Below, piece after piece: positions 26,087 to 35,081 of a stretch of DNA of 64,000 bases. The position numbers were made by a program, and so were the translations under genes. The notes under the pieces are model-generated. The model did no database searches and was not told where the DNA came from. It saw nothing but the letters and a program-made list of their open reading frames with translations. Where the stretch lies: assembly GCA_024402095.1 (NCBI GenBank), contig JAKSJU010000002.1, positions 29,123 through 93,122 of the forward strand, written 5' to 3'. The stretch's first letter is position 1. Every line of letters starts with the position of its first letter. This DNA is from Bacteroidales bacterium (lineage in GTDB: Bacteria; Bacteroidota; Bacteroidia; Bacteroidales; UBA932).

Positions 26087-26944
26087 CTATAACTGGTTGT
26101 AATTCAGAGAGAAGGTGTCTCCCTGACTGATATCTCCGCTTGCAATGCCCCTCTTGAGCCATTTTGCACGCTGAGCGGAAGTACCGTGATTGAATGAATC
26201 CGGTACTGAATAGCCGTATGCCTGCTTCTGCAGATAATCGTCCCCAATAAGTGAGGCAACGGTAAGTCCTTCATCGATATCTCCCTCCTCCAAAGAGTCG
26301 AACATCTTATTGTCATGATGAGCCCAGACTCCTGCGAAATAGTCGGCCTGAAGTTCCAACCTTACGCTGATTCTGTTTTTCTCCTTCTCGCTGACGCGGC
26401 TCATCTGAGAGTGCGCATCACCCAGAATCCCGAGGAGATTCTGAACATGATGTCCAACTTCATGGGCAATCACATAGGCATACGCAAAATCACCGTCAGC
26501 ACCTATCTCCTTCTTCATGGAAGAGAAGAAAGAAAGGTCCAGGTACACGCACTGGTCGGCACTGCAGTAGAAAGGGCCGCTCTGGGCAGTCGCTCCACCG
26601 CATCCGGACTGTACGCTTTCTGTGAAAAGGACCAGTCTCGGCGGATCATAAGTCCTGCCGTAACGGGAGAACACTTCAGTCCAGACATCTTCAGTACCTG
26701 CAAGAATCTGTCTGGCGAATCTGGCTAGCTCTTCCTCTTCGGCTGTCGGAGTATATTCGGACTCCACACCCTCGCCGATCCCCATCTGGCCGACGTTCTG
26801 GATCATATCAAGAGGATTTCCGCCAAGCAGGAGGGTTATTACACCGACAATAATCAATCCACCTAGGCCAAGTCCGCCTGCTTTGGTGACTCTGCCTCTG
26901 CGGTCATCCACATTGGTACTTTCGCGTCTGCCGTCAAGTCTCAT
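26087..26944 (-). CDS. Neutral zinc metallopeptidase (YpfJ family)
   Basis: A 285-residue membrane-anchored protein with a short charged N-terminus, one transmembrane helix (about residues 22-42) and an extracytoplasmic zinc peptidase domain. The zinc motif is HEVGHH (His161, Glu162, His165) with a third ligand likely in the ELQADYFAG segment, matching the zinc peptidase family of E. coli YpfJ. The biological substrate is unknown. It lies between the BASS transporter and the GH3 gene, all on the minus strand with 10-25 nt gaps, so the three may form an operon. Confidence 0.9.
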   Translation of the reverse strand: MRLDGRRESTNVDDRRGRVTKAGGLGLGGLIIVGVITLLLGGNPLDMIQNVGQMGIGEGVESEYTPTAEEEELARFARQILAGTEDVWTEVFSRYGRTYDPPRLVLFTESVQSGCGGATAQSGPFYCSADQCVYLDLSFFSSMKKEIGADGDFAYAYVIAHEVGHHVQNLLGILGDAHSQMSRVSEKEKNRISVRLELQADYFAGVWAHHDNKMFDSLEEGDIDEGLTVASLIGDDYLQKQAYGYSVPDSFNHGTSAQRAKWLKRGIASGDISQGDTFSLNYNQL

Positions 26945-26954
26945 AAACTATATG

Positions 26955-27926
26955 TTATAATTTGATTCTTCTGAAAACAGATGAAATGGCAAGACCGGAA
27001 ACGATATGCCAGATTCCCCACCATGCCGTAACGAAAAGCATGCCCCCGTACATCACTCCGGTCTCCGGATTGTTCCATATCTCCGGACGGAAGATAGCGG
27101 TATTGAGAAGCATAGTGAGTCCCAGTCCGGAATTCTGTATGCCGACCTCGATGGTGATGGACCTGCGGTCAATCCGCGGAAGCTTCATCAGCGTAGCTCC
27201 GACATAACCTGTTCCGAATGCACATGCATTGTGGATGAGCACAAGTATGAAAATGAAGATAATGTACTCAATGAATATGTGCCAGTTCGGGATGAACATT
27301 CCGAGCACCATCACCAGGAATACTGCTATCGAAAAATAATTAAAAGGTCCTTTGATTTTTTCAGTGACTTTCGGGAAACACCTTGCGAACAGCACACCCA
27401 GAATAATTGGGATTCCCAGAATTATGAATACTGTCTTGAATATTTCTCCGAAAGGAATAACCAGATGAGGAATTGTAAGTGTTCCGGAGAGAGCCGCGAA
27501 CTTGAGGTAAAGGTTTCCCCAGAACCAGAAATTGAATGGAGTTATTACGGGAGCGAAAACAGTCGAGACCGCCGTCATGCTCACAGAAAGCTCTATGTTA
27601 CCCTTTGAGAACGAGCTCATGAAATTGGAGATGTTGCCTCCCGGGCAGCTGGCTACCAGAATCATTCCGAGACTTACCATAGGGGTAAGTAATGGATTCA
27701 TCGCCATGATCAACAAGAAAGTTACAAGCGGAAGGAAAATCCATTGAAGTGCCAGCCCCGTTATTATCGACTTCGGCTTAATGAATATATTCTTCAGGGT
27801 GTCAACTTTGATTCCCAACGCAATTCCGAACATTATCAGGGCAAGGACAATGCTCATTATCAGCCCCGTACCACTTCCCAACGCAAGATTGACACTGTCC
27901 AGAGAAGCCAACTGTTCTTTAATCAT
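26955..27926 (-). CDS. Bile acid:sodium symporter (BASS) family transporter
   Basis: A 323-residue inner-membrane protein with about ten transmembrane helices. It shows BASS motifs: SCPGGNISNFMS (unwound helix, sodium site) and EVGIQNSGLG. Bacterial members import organic anions such as pyruvate, pantoate or bile acids with sodium; the substrate here cannot be told. It is the first gene of a minus-strand run with the zinc metallopeptidase and is divergent from the PlsC-like gene. Confidence 0.9.
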   Translation of the reverse strand: MIKEQLASLDSVNLALGSGTGLIMSIVLALIMFGIALGIKVDTLKNIFIKPKSIITGLALQWIFLPLVTFLLIMAMNPLLTPMVSLGMILVASCPGGNISNFMSSFSKGNIELSVSMTAVSTVFAPVITPFNFWFWGNLYLKFAALSGTLTIPHLVIPFGEIFKTVFIILGIPIILGVLFARCFPKVTEKIKGPFNYFSIAVFLVMVLGMFIPNWHIFIEYIIFIFILVLIHNACAFGTGYVGATLMKLPRIDRRSITIEVGIQNSGLGLTMLLNTAIFRPEIWNNPETGVMYGGMLFVTAWWGIWHIVSGLAISSVFRRIKL

Positions 27927-27939
27927 ATTCAGTAATATT

Positions 27940-27947
27940 TAGTTTTG
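27940..27947 (+). promoter_or_regulatory. Bacteroides-type -7 box for the acyltransferase operon
   Basis: TAGTTTTG matches TAnnTTTG, about 60 nt before the ATG at 28008, in the divergent gap with the BASS gene. Confidence 0.4.
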
Positions 27948-28007
27948 GTCGTCAAAATTCGTAAAAAATGTGTAATTTTACAAGATAAATTATACTGTGT
28001 AATCGCA

Positions 28008-28949
28008 ATGACGAAACTTTGGGAGAACACACTGGCATACAGGGTTGCGCGAAGATACGTTGACCTGTGCACCAGGATGAGTTACTCAAGACTAGAAGTG
28101 GCAGGAAGGGAGAATATCCCCACCGACGGGGCGGTGATACTAGCCCCGAACCACTGTAATACACTGATGGATGCACTCGTAGTGCTTCAGGCCAACAAAG
28201 GTGTCACCACATTCGGCGCCCGCGCGGATATGTTCAGGAAACCCAGGATGGCTGCTATTCTAAACTGGCTTAAAATAGTTCCTCTTGCCAGGAGCCGGGA
28301 CGGAAGGGCGGCCATTGCCGAGAACCTTAACGTTTTCGATCGGGTTGTCGAGGTCCTGAAACACGGTATCCCCTTCTGTATGTTTGTAGAAGGTACTCAC
28401 AGGACCAAAAGGTCACTTCTGCCTATCAAGAAGGGAGTATTCAAACTGGCTTCAAGAGCAAAGGAAAATTTAGGCAAGCCCGTCTATATCGTCCCGGTGG
28501 GGCTGGAATACGGTGACTATTTCGAATATATGTCTACAGCCAAAATGACATATGGCGAGCCTATCCTTTACGATGAGACTGCAAACGTTGCAGATCTTTC
28601 ACAGACACTTCACGACAGAATCGCTTCTCTCATCACCTATTTCCCTGATGATGAGAATTATGAAAAGAATTTTGCCGAATACAAGAAGTCACACGAGCCG
28701 CATTTCAAGTGGTGGATGCTGCCTGCCGCAATCATTTCGCTGCCATTCTTTATCGCATTAGCAGCAATATGCAGCCCGCTTCTGATCATCACGGCGTTAA
28801 TCAAATCCAGGCTGAAGGATCCAGCCTGGTATAACACTGTACGCTTTGGTGTCAGACTCCTTTTCACCCCGATAGTCTGGGTGTTCCACAGTTCTTTCTA
28901 CATTCTCCTGAATTTCTACAACAGACTGGCAAGAACCATCAGAAAATGA
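28008..28949 (+). CDS. 1-acyl-sn-glycerol-3-phosphate acyltransferase-like (PlsC family)
   Basis: A 313-residue acyltransferase with the catalytic NHCNTLMD (NHx4D) motif near residue 46 and the substrate-binding EGTHR motif, followed by two C-terminal hydrophobic segments (about 235-300). PlsC-type enzymes make phosphatidic acid; some relatives acylate other lipids. I chose ATG 28008 since earlier starts lie before the conserved sequence and across the promoter. It overlaps the next gene by four bases, coupling it to an Omp85-like outer membrane protein. Confidence 0.88.
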   Translation: MTKLWENTLAYRVARRYVDLCTRMSYSRLEVAGRENIPTDGAVILAPNHCNTLMDALVVLQANKGVTTFGARADMFRKPRMAAILNWLKIVPLARSRDGRAAIAENLNVFDRVVEVLKHGIPFCMFVEGTHRTKRSLLPIKKGVFKLASRAKENLGKPVYIVPVGLEYGDYFEYMSTAKMTYGEPILYDETANVADLSQTLHDRIASLITYFPDDENYEKNFAEYKKSHEPHFKWWMLPAAIISLPFFIALAAICSPLLIITALIKSRLKDPAWYNTVRFGVRLLFTPIVWVFHSSFYILLNFYNRLARTIRK

Positions 28950-30304
28950 AAAAGACATTGATTATGATTGCCTTGGCAATCAGTACTTCAGTCGCAGTAT
29001 CGGCTGAAGAGAAGTCGGAGATTATCAAGACGGGGTATAACCTCGGTCCTCTCCCGGCAATCGCTTTTGACGCTGACAAAGGGTTCCAGCTAGGAGCCAT
29101 TCTTCAGCTGTTCAACTATGGTGACGGACACAACTATCCGAACTATGATTCAAAGCTCTATCTAGAGGCTTCATTCTTCACTAAAGGTTCTCAGCTGTAT
29201 CAGTTGAGATATGACAACAAGGAATTGATCCCTGGGGTAAGATGGAGTTCAGCGCTCAGAATAGACATCGACAAGGCCTTTGACTTCTACGGCTTCAACG
29301 GATATGAATCCTATTTCAATCAGCCGCTGGTCCAGGCAGGCAAAGATGGCAGGAGCTACATTTTCACTCCTTTCTATAGGATGAAGCGTTTTGCCTACAC
29401 TCTCAAATCCGATTTCCTCGGAAAGATTGAAAGCGTTGACCACCTGTACTGGGAAGCCGGCATATTCGCCAACCTCCACCAGACAGGAGCCATTGACTAT
29501 GCCAACATCAACAAAGGCAAGTCAGACGAGCAGAAATTCCCTGAAACAGTCAAGACTCTCTATGACATCTATCATGACTACGGCGTAATATCCGATTCCG
29601 AATATAGCGGAGGATTCTCCAGCGGAATCAGACTCGGAGTGTTGTATGATTCCAGGGACAAGGAAGGAGCGCCTTCACGCGGAATATGGGCCGAAGCACA
29701 TATCACAGCATCGCCGAAATTCTTGTCAAAGGATCCATATTACAGATACTCAGCCACTTGGAGGCATTATATCCCTATTGTAAAGAATGATGTCCTCACC
29801 TTCGCGTACAGACTCAATTACGAAGGGACATTCGGCAACATAGCACCATACTATGTGCTGCCTTATATGACCCAGATGGGCGAAAAGCAGGACCTTGACG
29901 GAATGGGAGGATATTTCACCACGAGAGGTATTATGAGAGGCAGAGTTGTCGGTCTGGATATGGCGTCATACAATGCCGAAATCAGGTGGAGATTCGTAAA
30001 ATTCACGCTTTGGAACCAGAATATCGCACTCGGACTCAGCGCATTCAGCGACGGAACAATGGTGACCAAGGGAAGAGACCTGAGCGCTTTGAAATACTAT
30101 GGAAGCCTCCTCACCCCTATTTTGAATGCGGAGAAGGACACACCGCACATCACATTCGGCGCCGGTTTCAGGTTCATCATGAACGAGAACTTCATAGTTG
30201 CCGCAGAGTACGGAACTCCTCTCACGCATTTTCTCAAAAATTCTCCGCTTTACAACCAGGACGGTCCCGGAGCATTTTATGTCAACCTCGGATACTTGTT
30301 CTAG
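28946..30304 (+). CDS. Omp85/surface-antigen-like outer membrane barrel protein without POTRA domains
   Basis: A 452-residue exported protein with signal peptide (about 1-20, ending VSA). Beta strands fill the whole length and it ends with GYLF. The segment GGYFTTRGIMRGRVVG resembles the conserved RG-x-x motif of the surface antigen/Omp85 barrel. There is no room for POTRA repeats, so it is not a BamA. Being coupled to a PlsC-like gene suggests a lipid or envelope role (inference). It converges with rlmD with a 4-nt overlap. Confidence 0.75.
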   Translation: MKKTLIMIALAISTSVAVSAEEKSEIIKTGYNLGPLPAIAFDADKGFQLGAILQLFNYGDGHNYPNYDSKLYLEASFFTKGSQLYQLRYDNKELIPGVRWSSALRIDIDKAFDFYGFNGYESYFNQPLVQAGKDGRSYIFTPFYRMKRFAYTLKSDFLGKIESVDHLYWEAGIFANLHQTGAIDYANINKGKSDEQKFPETVKTLYDIYHDYGVISDSEYSGGFSSGIRLGVLYDSRDKEGAPSRGIWAEAHITASPKFLSKDPYYRYSATWRHYIPIVKNDVLTFAYRLNYEGTFGNIAPYYVLPYMTQMGEKQDLDGMGGYFTTRGIMRGRVVGLDMASYNAEIRWRFVKFTLWNQNIALGLSAFSDGTMVTKGRDLSALKYYGSLLTPILNAEKDTPHITFGAGFRFIMNENFIVAAEYGTPLTHFLKNSPLYNQDGPGAFYVNLGYLF

Positions 30305-31701
30305 ATAAGTTCCAACTTACATACGTTCTCCACGTGTTGGGTATGCGGAAACATATCAACCGGCTGAACAGCAGTAATCCTGTATTTCTGTGCAAGCATT
30401 TCACAATCGCGGGCCTGAGATGCAGGATTACAGCTTACATACACAATCCTTGAAGGAGCAGCTTCCAGAATCACCTTCACTACGTCAGGATGCATTCCCG
30501 CCCTCGGAGGGTCGACAATCATAACATCAGGATGTCCGTGACTTTCGATGAACGAAGACGTAAGCACGTCCTTCATGTCACCTGCAAAGAACTCGCAGTT
30601 GACGATTCCGTTCCCCTCAGCATTGATCTTCGCATCTTCAATCGCCTCGGGGACATATTCGATTCCAATGACTTTTGAGGCTCTTCCGCTGACAAACTGT
30701 GCAATTGTACCTGTACCGGTATAAAGGTCGTAAACGGTCTCGTTTCCGCCAAGGGAGGCAAATTCCCTGGCCACGCTATACAGTTTGTATGCCTGGTTGG
30801 TATTTGTCTGATAAAAAGACTTCGGCCCTATCTTGAAACGAAGGCCTTCCATGGTCTCGTATATTGCATCAAAGCCTTTGTACAGCACGCATTCCAGATC
30901 AGAGATACTGTCGTTGAGCTTGGTGTTTACCACATAATACAGGGAAGTAATCTGAGGAAACTCTTCTGAGACAGCGTCCAGAAGCTTAGCTATCCACTCC
31001 GACTGACGGGCAAAGCATACTATCAGCATAACCTGACCGTTTTCTGCCGTACGGACGAACATATTTCTCAGAAGACCGCTGTTGTTACGGATATCATAGA
31101 ACTCAAGTCCGTTTTCAACGGCATATTCCTTTACAAAGAGCCTGATTGCGTTGCTCGGCTCCGGCTGAAGATAGCATTTGTTGATATCCAGAACCTTGTC
31201 AAAGAATTTTCCAACGTGAAAGCCGAGACCCGGCTGGCTGTCTGCGCCGCTTTCCATTTCTTCGGCAGAAAGCCATTTTCGGTCAGAGAAAGTGAACTCC
31301 AGCTTATTTCTATAGAATTCCGTCTTGTCCGAGCCGATTATCGGTGAAATTTCGGGAATCTCAAGATGCCCAATCCGTACAAGCTGGTCATAAACCTGCT
31401 GCTGCTTTGCCGCAAGCTGCATTTCGTAGGGAAGAGGCTGCCATTTGCATCCGCCGCATACGCCGAAATGCTCGCAGAAAGGTTCCAGACGCTTATCAGA
31501 AGCTTTTTTGACAGCTACTATTCGTCCTTCAAGGTATGATTTCTTCTTTTTCGTCAGCTTGATATCTACGACATCTCCCGGCACGGCGAATTCAACAAAG
31601 ACGACCTGGCCTTCGGGTGTGTGCGCAATTGCCTTTCCCTCAGCTGCTACGGACTCGATGGTCACGTTCTCAAGAACTATATCAAGCTTTTTTCTAGTCA
31701 T
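30301..31701 (-). CDS. rlmD: 23S rRNA (uracil-1939-C5)-methyltransferase RlmD family
   Basis: SAM-dependent RNA m5U methyltransferase of the RlmD/RumA family. From ATG 31701 it has 466 residues: an N-terminal TRAM RNA-binding domain (about 1-60), an iron-sulfur site with Cys76, Cys82 and Cys85 (CEHFGVCGGC), and the SAM-binding domain with DLYTGTGTIA and VDPPRAG. The catalytic cysteine lies in YVSCNPASQARD near the end. RlmD and RlmC/TrmA-type targets are hard to separate by motif. An upstream GTG/other start at 31740 would add residues across the promoter. Confidence 0.9.
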   Translation of the reverse strand: MTRKKLDIVLENVTIESVAAEGKAIAHTPEGQVVFVEFAVPGDVVDIKLTKKKKSYLEGRIVAVKKASDKRLEPFCEHFGVCGGCKWQPLPYEMQLAAKQQQVYDQLVRIGHLEIPEISPIIGSDKTEFYRNKLEFTFSDRKWLSAEEMESGADSQPGLGFHVGKFFDKVLDINKCYLQPEPSNAIRLFVKEYAVENGLEFYDIRNNSGLLRNMFVRTAENGQVMLIVCFARQSEWIAKLLDAVSEEFPQITSLYYVVNTKLNDSISDLECVLYKGFDAIYETMEGLRFKIGPKSFYQTNTNQAYKLYSVAREFASLGGNETVYDLYTGTGTIAQFVSGRASKVIGIEYVPEAIEDAKINAEGNGIVNCEFFAGDMKDVLTSSFIESHGHPDVMIVDPPRAGMHPDVVKVILEAAPSRIVYVSCNPASQARDCEMLAQKYRITAVQPVDMFPHTQHVENVCKLELI

Positions 31702-31710
31702 AACTGGTCG

Positions 31711-31718
31711 CAAATTTA
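31711..31718 (-). promoter_or_regulatory. Bacteroides-type -7 box for rlmD
   Basis: On the minus strand this reads TAAATTTG, nine bases before the rlmD ATG, so the mRNA would be almost leaderless. Confidence 0.4.
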
Positions 31719-31746
31719 CAGAAAAAACCGTATCTTGCATACATAT

Positions 31747-32676
31747 ATGATAGTGACTGTTATTATTCTGGTAGTTTCGCTGGCGCTTGTCATCATTGGC
31801 GCCGACATACTCGTGGACGGAGCCTCTGCCATAGCAAGGAAATCCGGGGTAAGTGAATTTGTAATCGGACTCACCATAGTAGGTTTCGGCACGTCCTGCC
31901 CGGAACTTGTCGTCAGCCTCACCGGTGCTATCCAGGGCAGTTCTGACATCGCAATAGGTAATGTCGTCGGATCCAATATCTTCAACACTCTGCTCATCCT
32001 CGGTCTCACTGCCGTGCTCTCCCCTCTTGTCATTTCCAAAGAGAACAAGACCAGGGATATCCCCATTACAATAGGTGTAACGGCTATTCTCTGCGGCTGC
32101 ATCTTCCTCGGAAAAATAGGGAGAATCGCAGGAGGGATATTCCTGCTTCTGTTTGCAGCCTATATGGTATATTGTTTCAAGTTTGACAATTCCCAGACCG
32201 AAGATGTGCCTGAGAAGGAAACCAAGCTGCCGAAAGCCATAATGCTGACCATACTTGGACTGCTGTTTCTCATTTTCGGAGGAAAATACTTCGTCAACAG
32301 TTCGGTGGAAATAGCCAAGGCGCTTGAAGTCAGCGAGAAATTCATCGCAATAACCCTTCTCGCAGGCGGAACTTCAATGCCTGAACTGGTAACCTGCATT
32401 GTTGCAGCGGCAAAGAAGAAAGGCCAGCTTGCTCTCGGCAACATACTTGGTTCCAACATATTCAACATTCTGCTGATACTTGGTTGCGCCGCTGTCATAA
32501 GGCCTATATCCTGCGAGGGAATGAAAGCGGTCGATACGGCTGTTCTGTTTCTGAGTGCAGTGCTTGTATTCACTGCGGCATATACGGGGAAGAAGAATCT
32601 GCTTGACCGTTTTGACGGCATACTGATGCTCTGCTGTGAAGCGGCTTATCTGGTCTGGCTTTTCGCCACGGCCTAG
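31747..32676 (+). CDS. Calcium/sodium antiporter (CaCA family)
   Basis: A 309-residue inner-membrane exchanger with ten predicted helices and the two alpha repeats of the CaCA family: GFGTSCPELVVSL with GNVVGSNIFN in the first half, and AGGTSMPELVTC with GNILGSNIFN in the second. These repeats hold the ion-binding acidic residues. It exports calcium in exchange for sodium or protons. ATG 31747 lies just after the promoter gap with rlmD. Its 3' end overlaps the convergent barrel gene by 4 nt. Confidence 0.93.
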   Translation: MIVTVIILVVSLALVIIGADILVDGASAIARKSGVSEFVIGLTIVGFGTSCPELVVSLTGAIQGSSDIAIGNVVGSNIFNTLLILGLTAVLSPLVISKENKTRDIPITIGVTAILCGCIFLGKIGRIAGGIFLLLFAAYMVYCFKFDNSQTEDVPEKETKLPKAIMLTILGLLFLIFGGKYFVNSSVEIAKALEVSEKFIAITLLAGGTSMPELVTCIVAAAKKKGQLALGNILGSNIFNILLILGCAAVIRPISCEGMKAVDTAVLFLSAVLVFTAAYTGKKNLLDRFDGILMLCCEAAYLVWLFATA

Positions 32677-33284
32677 AAGTTAAACGCGGCTGAGAGTCCC
32701 ACGGAGAGATAGATTGCCCTGTCGTCTCTGATATTTTCAACTGGAACATAACCCGATTCATAGGTTGGATCGAAAATTGACGGATGGTCGTATACTCCCC
32801 TGAATATGAATTTAAGGTCTATGCCATAGTTGTTTTCAAAAGCAATTCTGTATCCGAGCCCGATATCGGCAAGCGGAAGGATTCTGGAATGGTCAAGAAC
32901 ATTCATTCCGGCACCCGCTCTGAGATTGAAAACGAACCCGTTCTCGGCAATTCCGGCAGGAACACAGGTAAAACCAGCAATGAGTGGTACCAGACGCACA
33001 TTATCTTCCACTCCCATATATCCCGAAGATATTGAAAAGTTGCATCTTTCTCCAACATTTAGACCAAAAGAAGCAAGAATTCCTGCATTTGAGCCAGCCT
33101 TGAAGAGTCGTTCATCTACGTTGACTCTGGAACCTTCTGCGTCGAGATAATTGAACTGTCGCAAGTTGAAATAAGACAGGGAATATCCCCATTCCAATCC
33201 GAAACTGACACCTGGTTCCCCGGCCCGACACAAGGTCGCGCAAACTGATAGAAGGACAAGTATTGACAACAAATATCTTTTCAT
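32673..33284 (-). CDS. Small outer membrane beta-barrel protein, function unknown
   Basis: A 203-residue exported protein: signal peptide about residues 1-21 (ending CRA), then alternating polar/hydrophobic strands consistent with an eight-strand barrel, ending in AAFNF with the C-terminal aromatic typical of outer membrane proteins. I do not recognise a named family. It begins one base after the stop of the next upstream gene, another small barrel, and both share size and layout, so they are likely one operon. Confidence 0.7.
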   Translation of the reverse strand: MKRYLLSILVLLSVCATLCRAGEPGVSFGLEWGYSLSYFNLRQFNYLDAEGSRVNVDERLFKAGSNAGILASFGLNVGERCNFSISSGYMGVEDNVRLVPLIAGFTCVPAGIAENGFVFNLRAGAGMNVLDHSRILPLADIGLGYRIAFENNYGIDLKFIFRGVYDHPSIFDPTYESGYVPVENIRDDRAIYLSVGLSAAFNF

Positions 33285-33285
33285 A

Positions 33286-33861
33286 TCAGAAGGAGACGGA
33301 GATTATCAGTTGCGGATATAAGGATTCGAGAAGTCCTGTCTTGTACAGGCCAAGTTTCAGGCCCTGCCTGTTTTCATCGGGACGCATATGGACACCTGCT
33401 TCAACTGTCCAGTTCAGGTCGATGGAAACAGTGTTGCTCAATTTTGCCTTGAAACCGAAAGTACCTGCAAGGCACGCAACAGCACCATAATTGCGGGTAA
33501 GGTATTTTCTATGGTCCTTATATGTGTACGGCTCATACTGTCTGGCATAACCGAGAGTTACGCCAGGTCCGACATAGAAATCCATATCCGTATTATTGAT
33601 GCTGAATGATGAGACTGTGTGACAGCGGGAATAATTGAGCTTGAATCCCGGATACAGGCATCTTCCTTCAAATATCCCATAAGTATCGGCATAAGCGGAC
33701 AGCATATTGAACTCCCTGCCGGAATCATTGAATCTGAATTCAATCCCGAAACCTTTGGGAGAATTGAACACACCAAAGTCTGTGGCATGCATATACACTT
33801 CTGATGCTGAAATCAGAAGCAACGCCGGAACGCACAGATATTTGAATATGGTTTTCAACAT
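33286..33861 (-). CDS. Small outer membrane beta-barrel protein, function unknown (first of tandem pair)
   Basis: A 191-residue exported protein with a hydrophobic signal (LCVPALLLISASEVYMHA). Strand-rich sequence follows, including FYVGPGVTLGYARQYE, a pattern common in porin-family small barrels, and the protein ends in SVSF. I chose ATG 33861 over a GTG 21 bases upstream. It abuts the second barrel gene. The two are divergent from a GNAT gene. No ligand or role can be read from the sequence. Confidence 0.65.
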   Translation of the reverse strand: MLKTIFKYLCVPALLLISASEVYMHATDFGVFNSPKGFGIEFRFNDSGREFNMLSAYADTYGIFEGRCLYPGFKLNYSRCHTVSSFSINNTDMDFYVGPGVTLGYARQYEPYTYKDHRKYLTRNYGAVACLAGTFGFKAKLSNTVSIDLNWTVEAGVHMRPDENRQGLKLGLYKTGLLESLYPQLIISVSF

Positions 33862-33897
33862 TGAGCCGGGTAATACAGACACGAATATATAAAAAAG

Positions 33898-33928
33898 TTT
33901 GAAATTTAAGTCGAAAAAACTACCTTAG
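33898..33928 (+). promoter_or_regulatory. Promoter of the GNAT-family gene
   Basis: TTTG (33898-33901), a 19-base spacer and TACCTTAG (33921-33928; one mismatch to TAnnTTTG) stand 20 nt before the ATG at 33948. Confidence 0.45.
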
Positions 33929-33947
33929 CGAGATAAATACTAAAACC

Positions 33948-35078
33948 ATGTCAGTAACCATCAAGAGAGTCCTGGACAGGAATTCACTCAGAAAATTCAT
34001 CAGATTTCCTGAAAAACTATATAGACACAATCCGTACTATGTACCAGCTCTGGTATTCGATGAGACCAACACGCTTGATCCGTCAAAGAACCCGGGTTCC
34101 GCGTTCTGCAAATCAGAGTTGTATCTGGCATACAAAGATGACCAGCTTGTAGGCAGGGTCGCCGCTATTGTGAACGAGAAGGCAAATGAACAGTGGGACC
34201 ACAAAGAAGTCCGTTTCGGCTGGTTTGACTTCATAGATGATCCGGAAGTGTCAAAAGCCCTTATCGACAAAGTGACAGACTTCGGCAGGAAGTTCGGGAT
34301 GGACAAGATAGTGGGTCCGCTGGGTTTCACCGACTTTGACCCGGAAGGAATGCTTGTGGAAGGTTTTGATCAGGAAGGCACAATGCCTTTGATTTACAAT
34401 GCGGACTATTATCCGAAGCACATCGAGGCTCTCGGTTTCCGCAAAGACGCCGACTGGCTGGAATACAGAATCAATATCCCGAACGAACTGCCGGAAAAGT
34501 TCAATAGGATCGGTGAGATTATCAAGGAACGCTACAATCTGCATATCAGGCCTTTGACCAAGAAATACGTCAGAAAGAACAACTATGGGCAGAAGGTGTT
34601 CGACCTTATCAACGAGACATACAAGGACCTCTACAATTTCACGATAATGCCGAGAGACCTCGCAGACAAGTACCTCGGTTTCTATCTCAGCGTTCTTGAC
34701 CTTAATTTCATCTCTGTCGTGGAGAATGAAAATGACGAGCTTGTCGCATTCGGCATAACCATGCCGTCACTTACAAAAGCGCTGCAGAAAAGCAGGGGGA
34801 AGTTGTTCCCGTTCGGTTGGATTCCAATTCTGCGCTCAATGTATCTCAAGCACGAAGAAGGCGTAGAACTTCTTCTCATAGGTGTCCGTCCCGACTACAG
34901 AAATGCCGGTCTGACCTCGCTTCTGTTCGCCGATATGTTCGCAAAACTGTCCAAGGCAGGGTTCAAATGGGCGGAAACGAATGCGGAGCTTGAGACCAAC
35001 AATGCCATTCAGAACTCGTGGTCCGGTTTCGATTACAAGCAGAACAAGCGTCGCCGCTCATACATAAAAGACATTTAG
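33948..35078 (+). CDS. GNAT-family N-acetyltransferase-like protein (YghO-like)
   Basis: A 376-residue cytoplasmic protein. The C-terminal half looks like an acyl-CoA N-acyltransferase fold, with GVRPDYRNAGLTSLLF at about residues 305-320 fitting the acetyl-CoA pyrophosphate-binding motif. The N-terminal half (PYYVPALVFDE, KIVGPLGFTDFDPEG) matches a conserved but uncharacterised bacterial family that includes YghO. Substrate unknown. It lies 3 nt before rarA and is likely co-transcribed with it. Confidence 0.8.
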   Translation: MSVTIKRVLDRNSLRKFIRFPEKLYRHNPYYVPALVFDETNTLDPSKNPGSAFCKSELYLAYKDDQLVGRVAAIVNEKANEQWDHKEVRFGWFDFIDDPEVSKALIDKVTDFGRKFGMDKIVGPLGFTDFDPEGMLVEGFDQEGTMPLIYNADYYPKHIEALGFRKDADWLEYRINIPNELPEKFNRIGEIIKERYNLHIRPLTKKYVRKNNYGQKVFDLINETYKDLYNFTIMPRDLADKYLGFYLSVLDLNFISVVENENDELVAFGITMPSLTKALQKSRGKLFPFGWIPILRSMYLKHEEGVELLLIGVRPDYRNAGLTSLLFADMFAKLSKAGFKWAETNAELETNNAIQNSWSGFDYKQNKRRRSYIKDI

Positions 35079-35081
35079 CCA

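Noticed and set aside
26955-27926. BASS transporter plus Ntn hydrolase as a bile-acid use system
   Set aside because: The two genes are 10 kb apart in different units and BASS substrates vary widely, so there is no sequence evidence to tie them.
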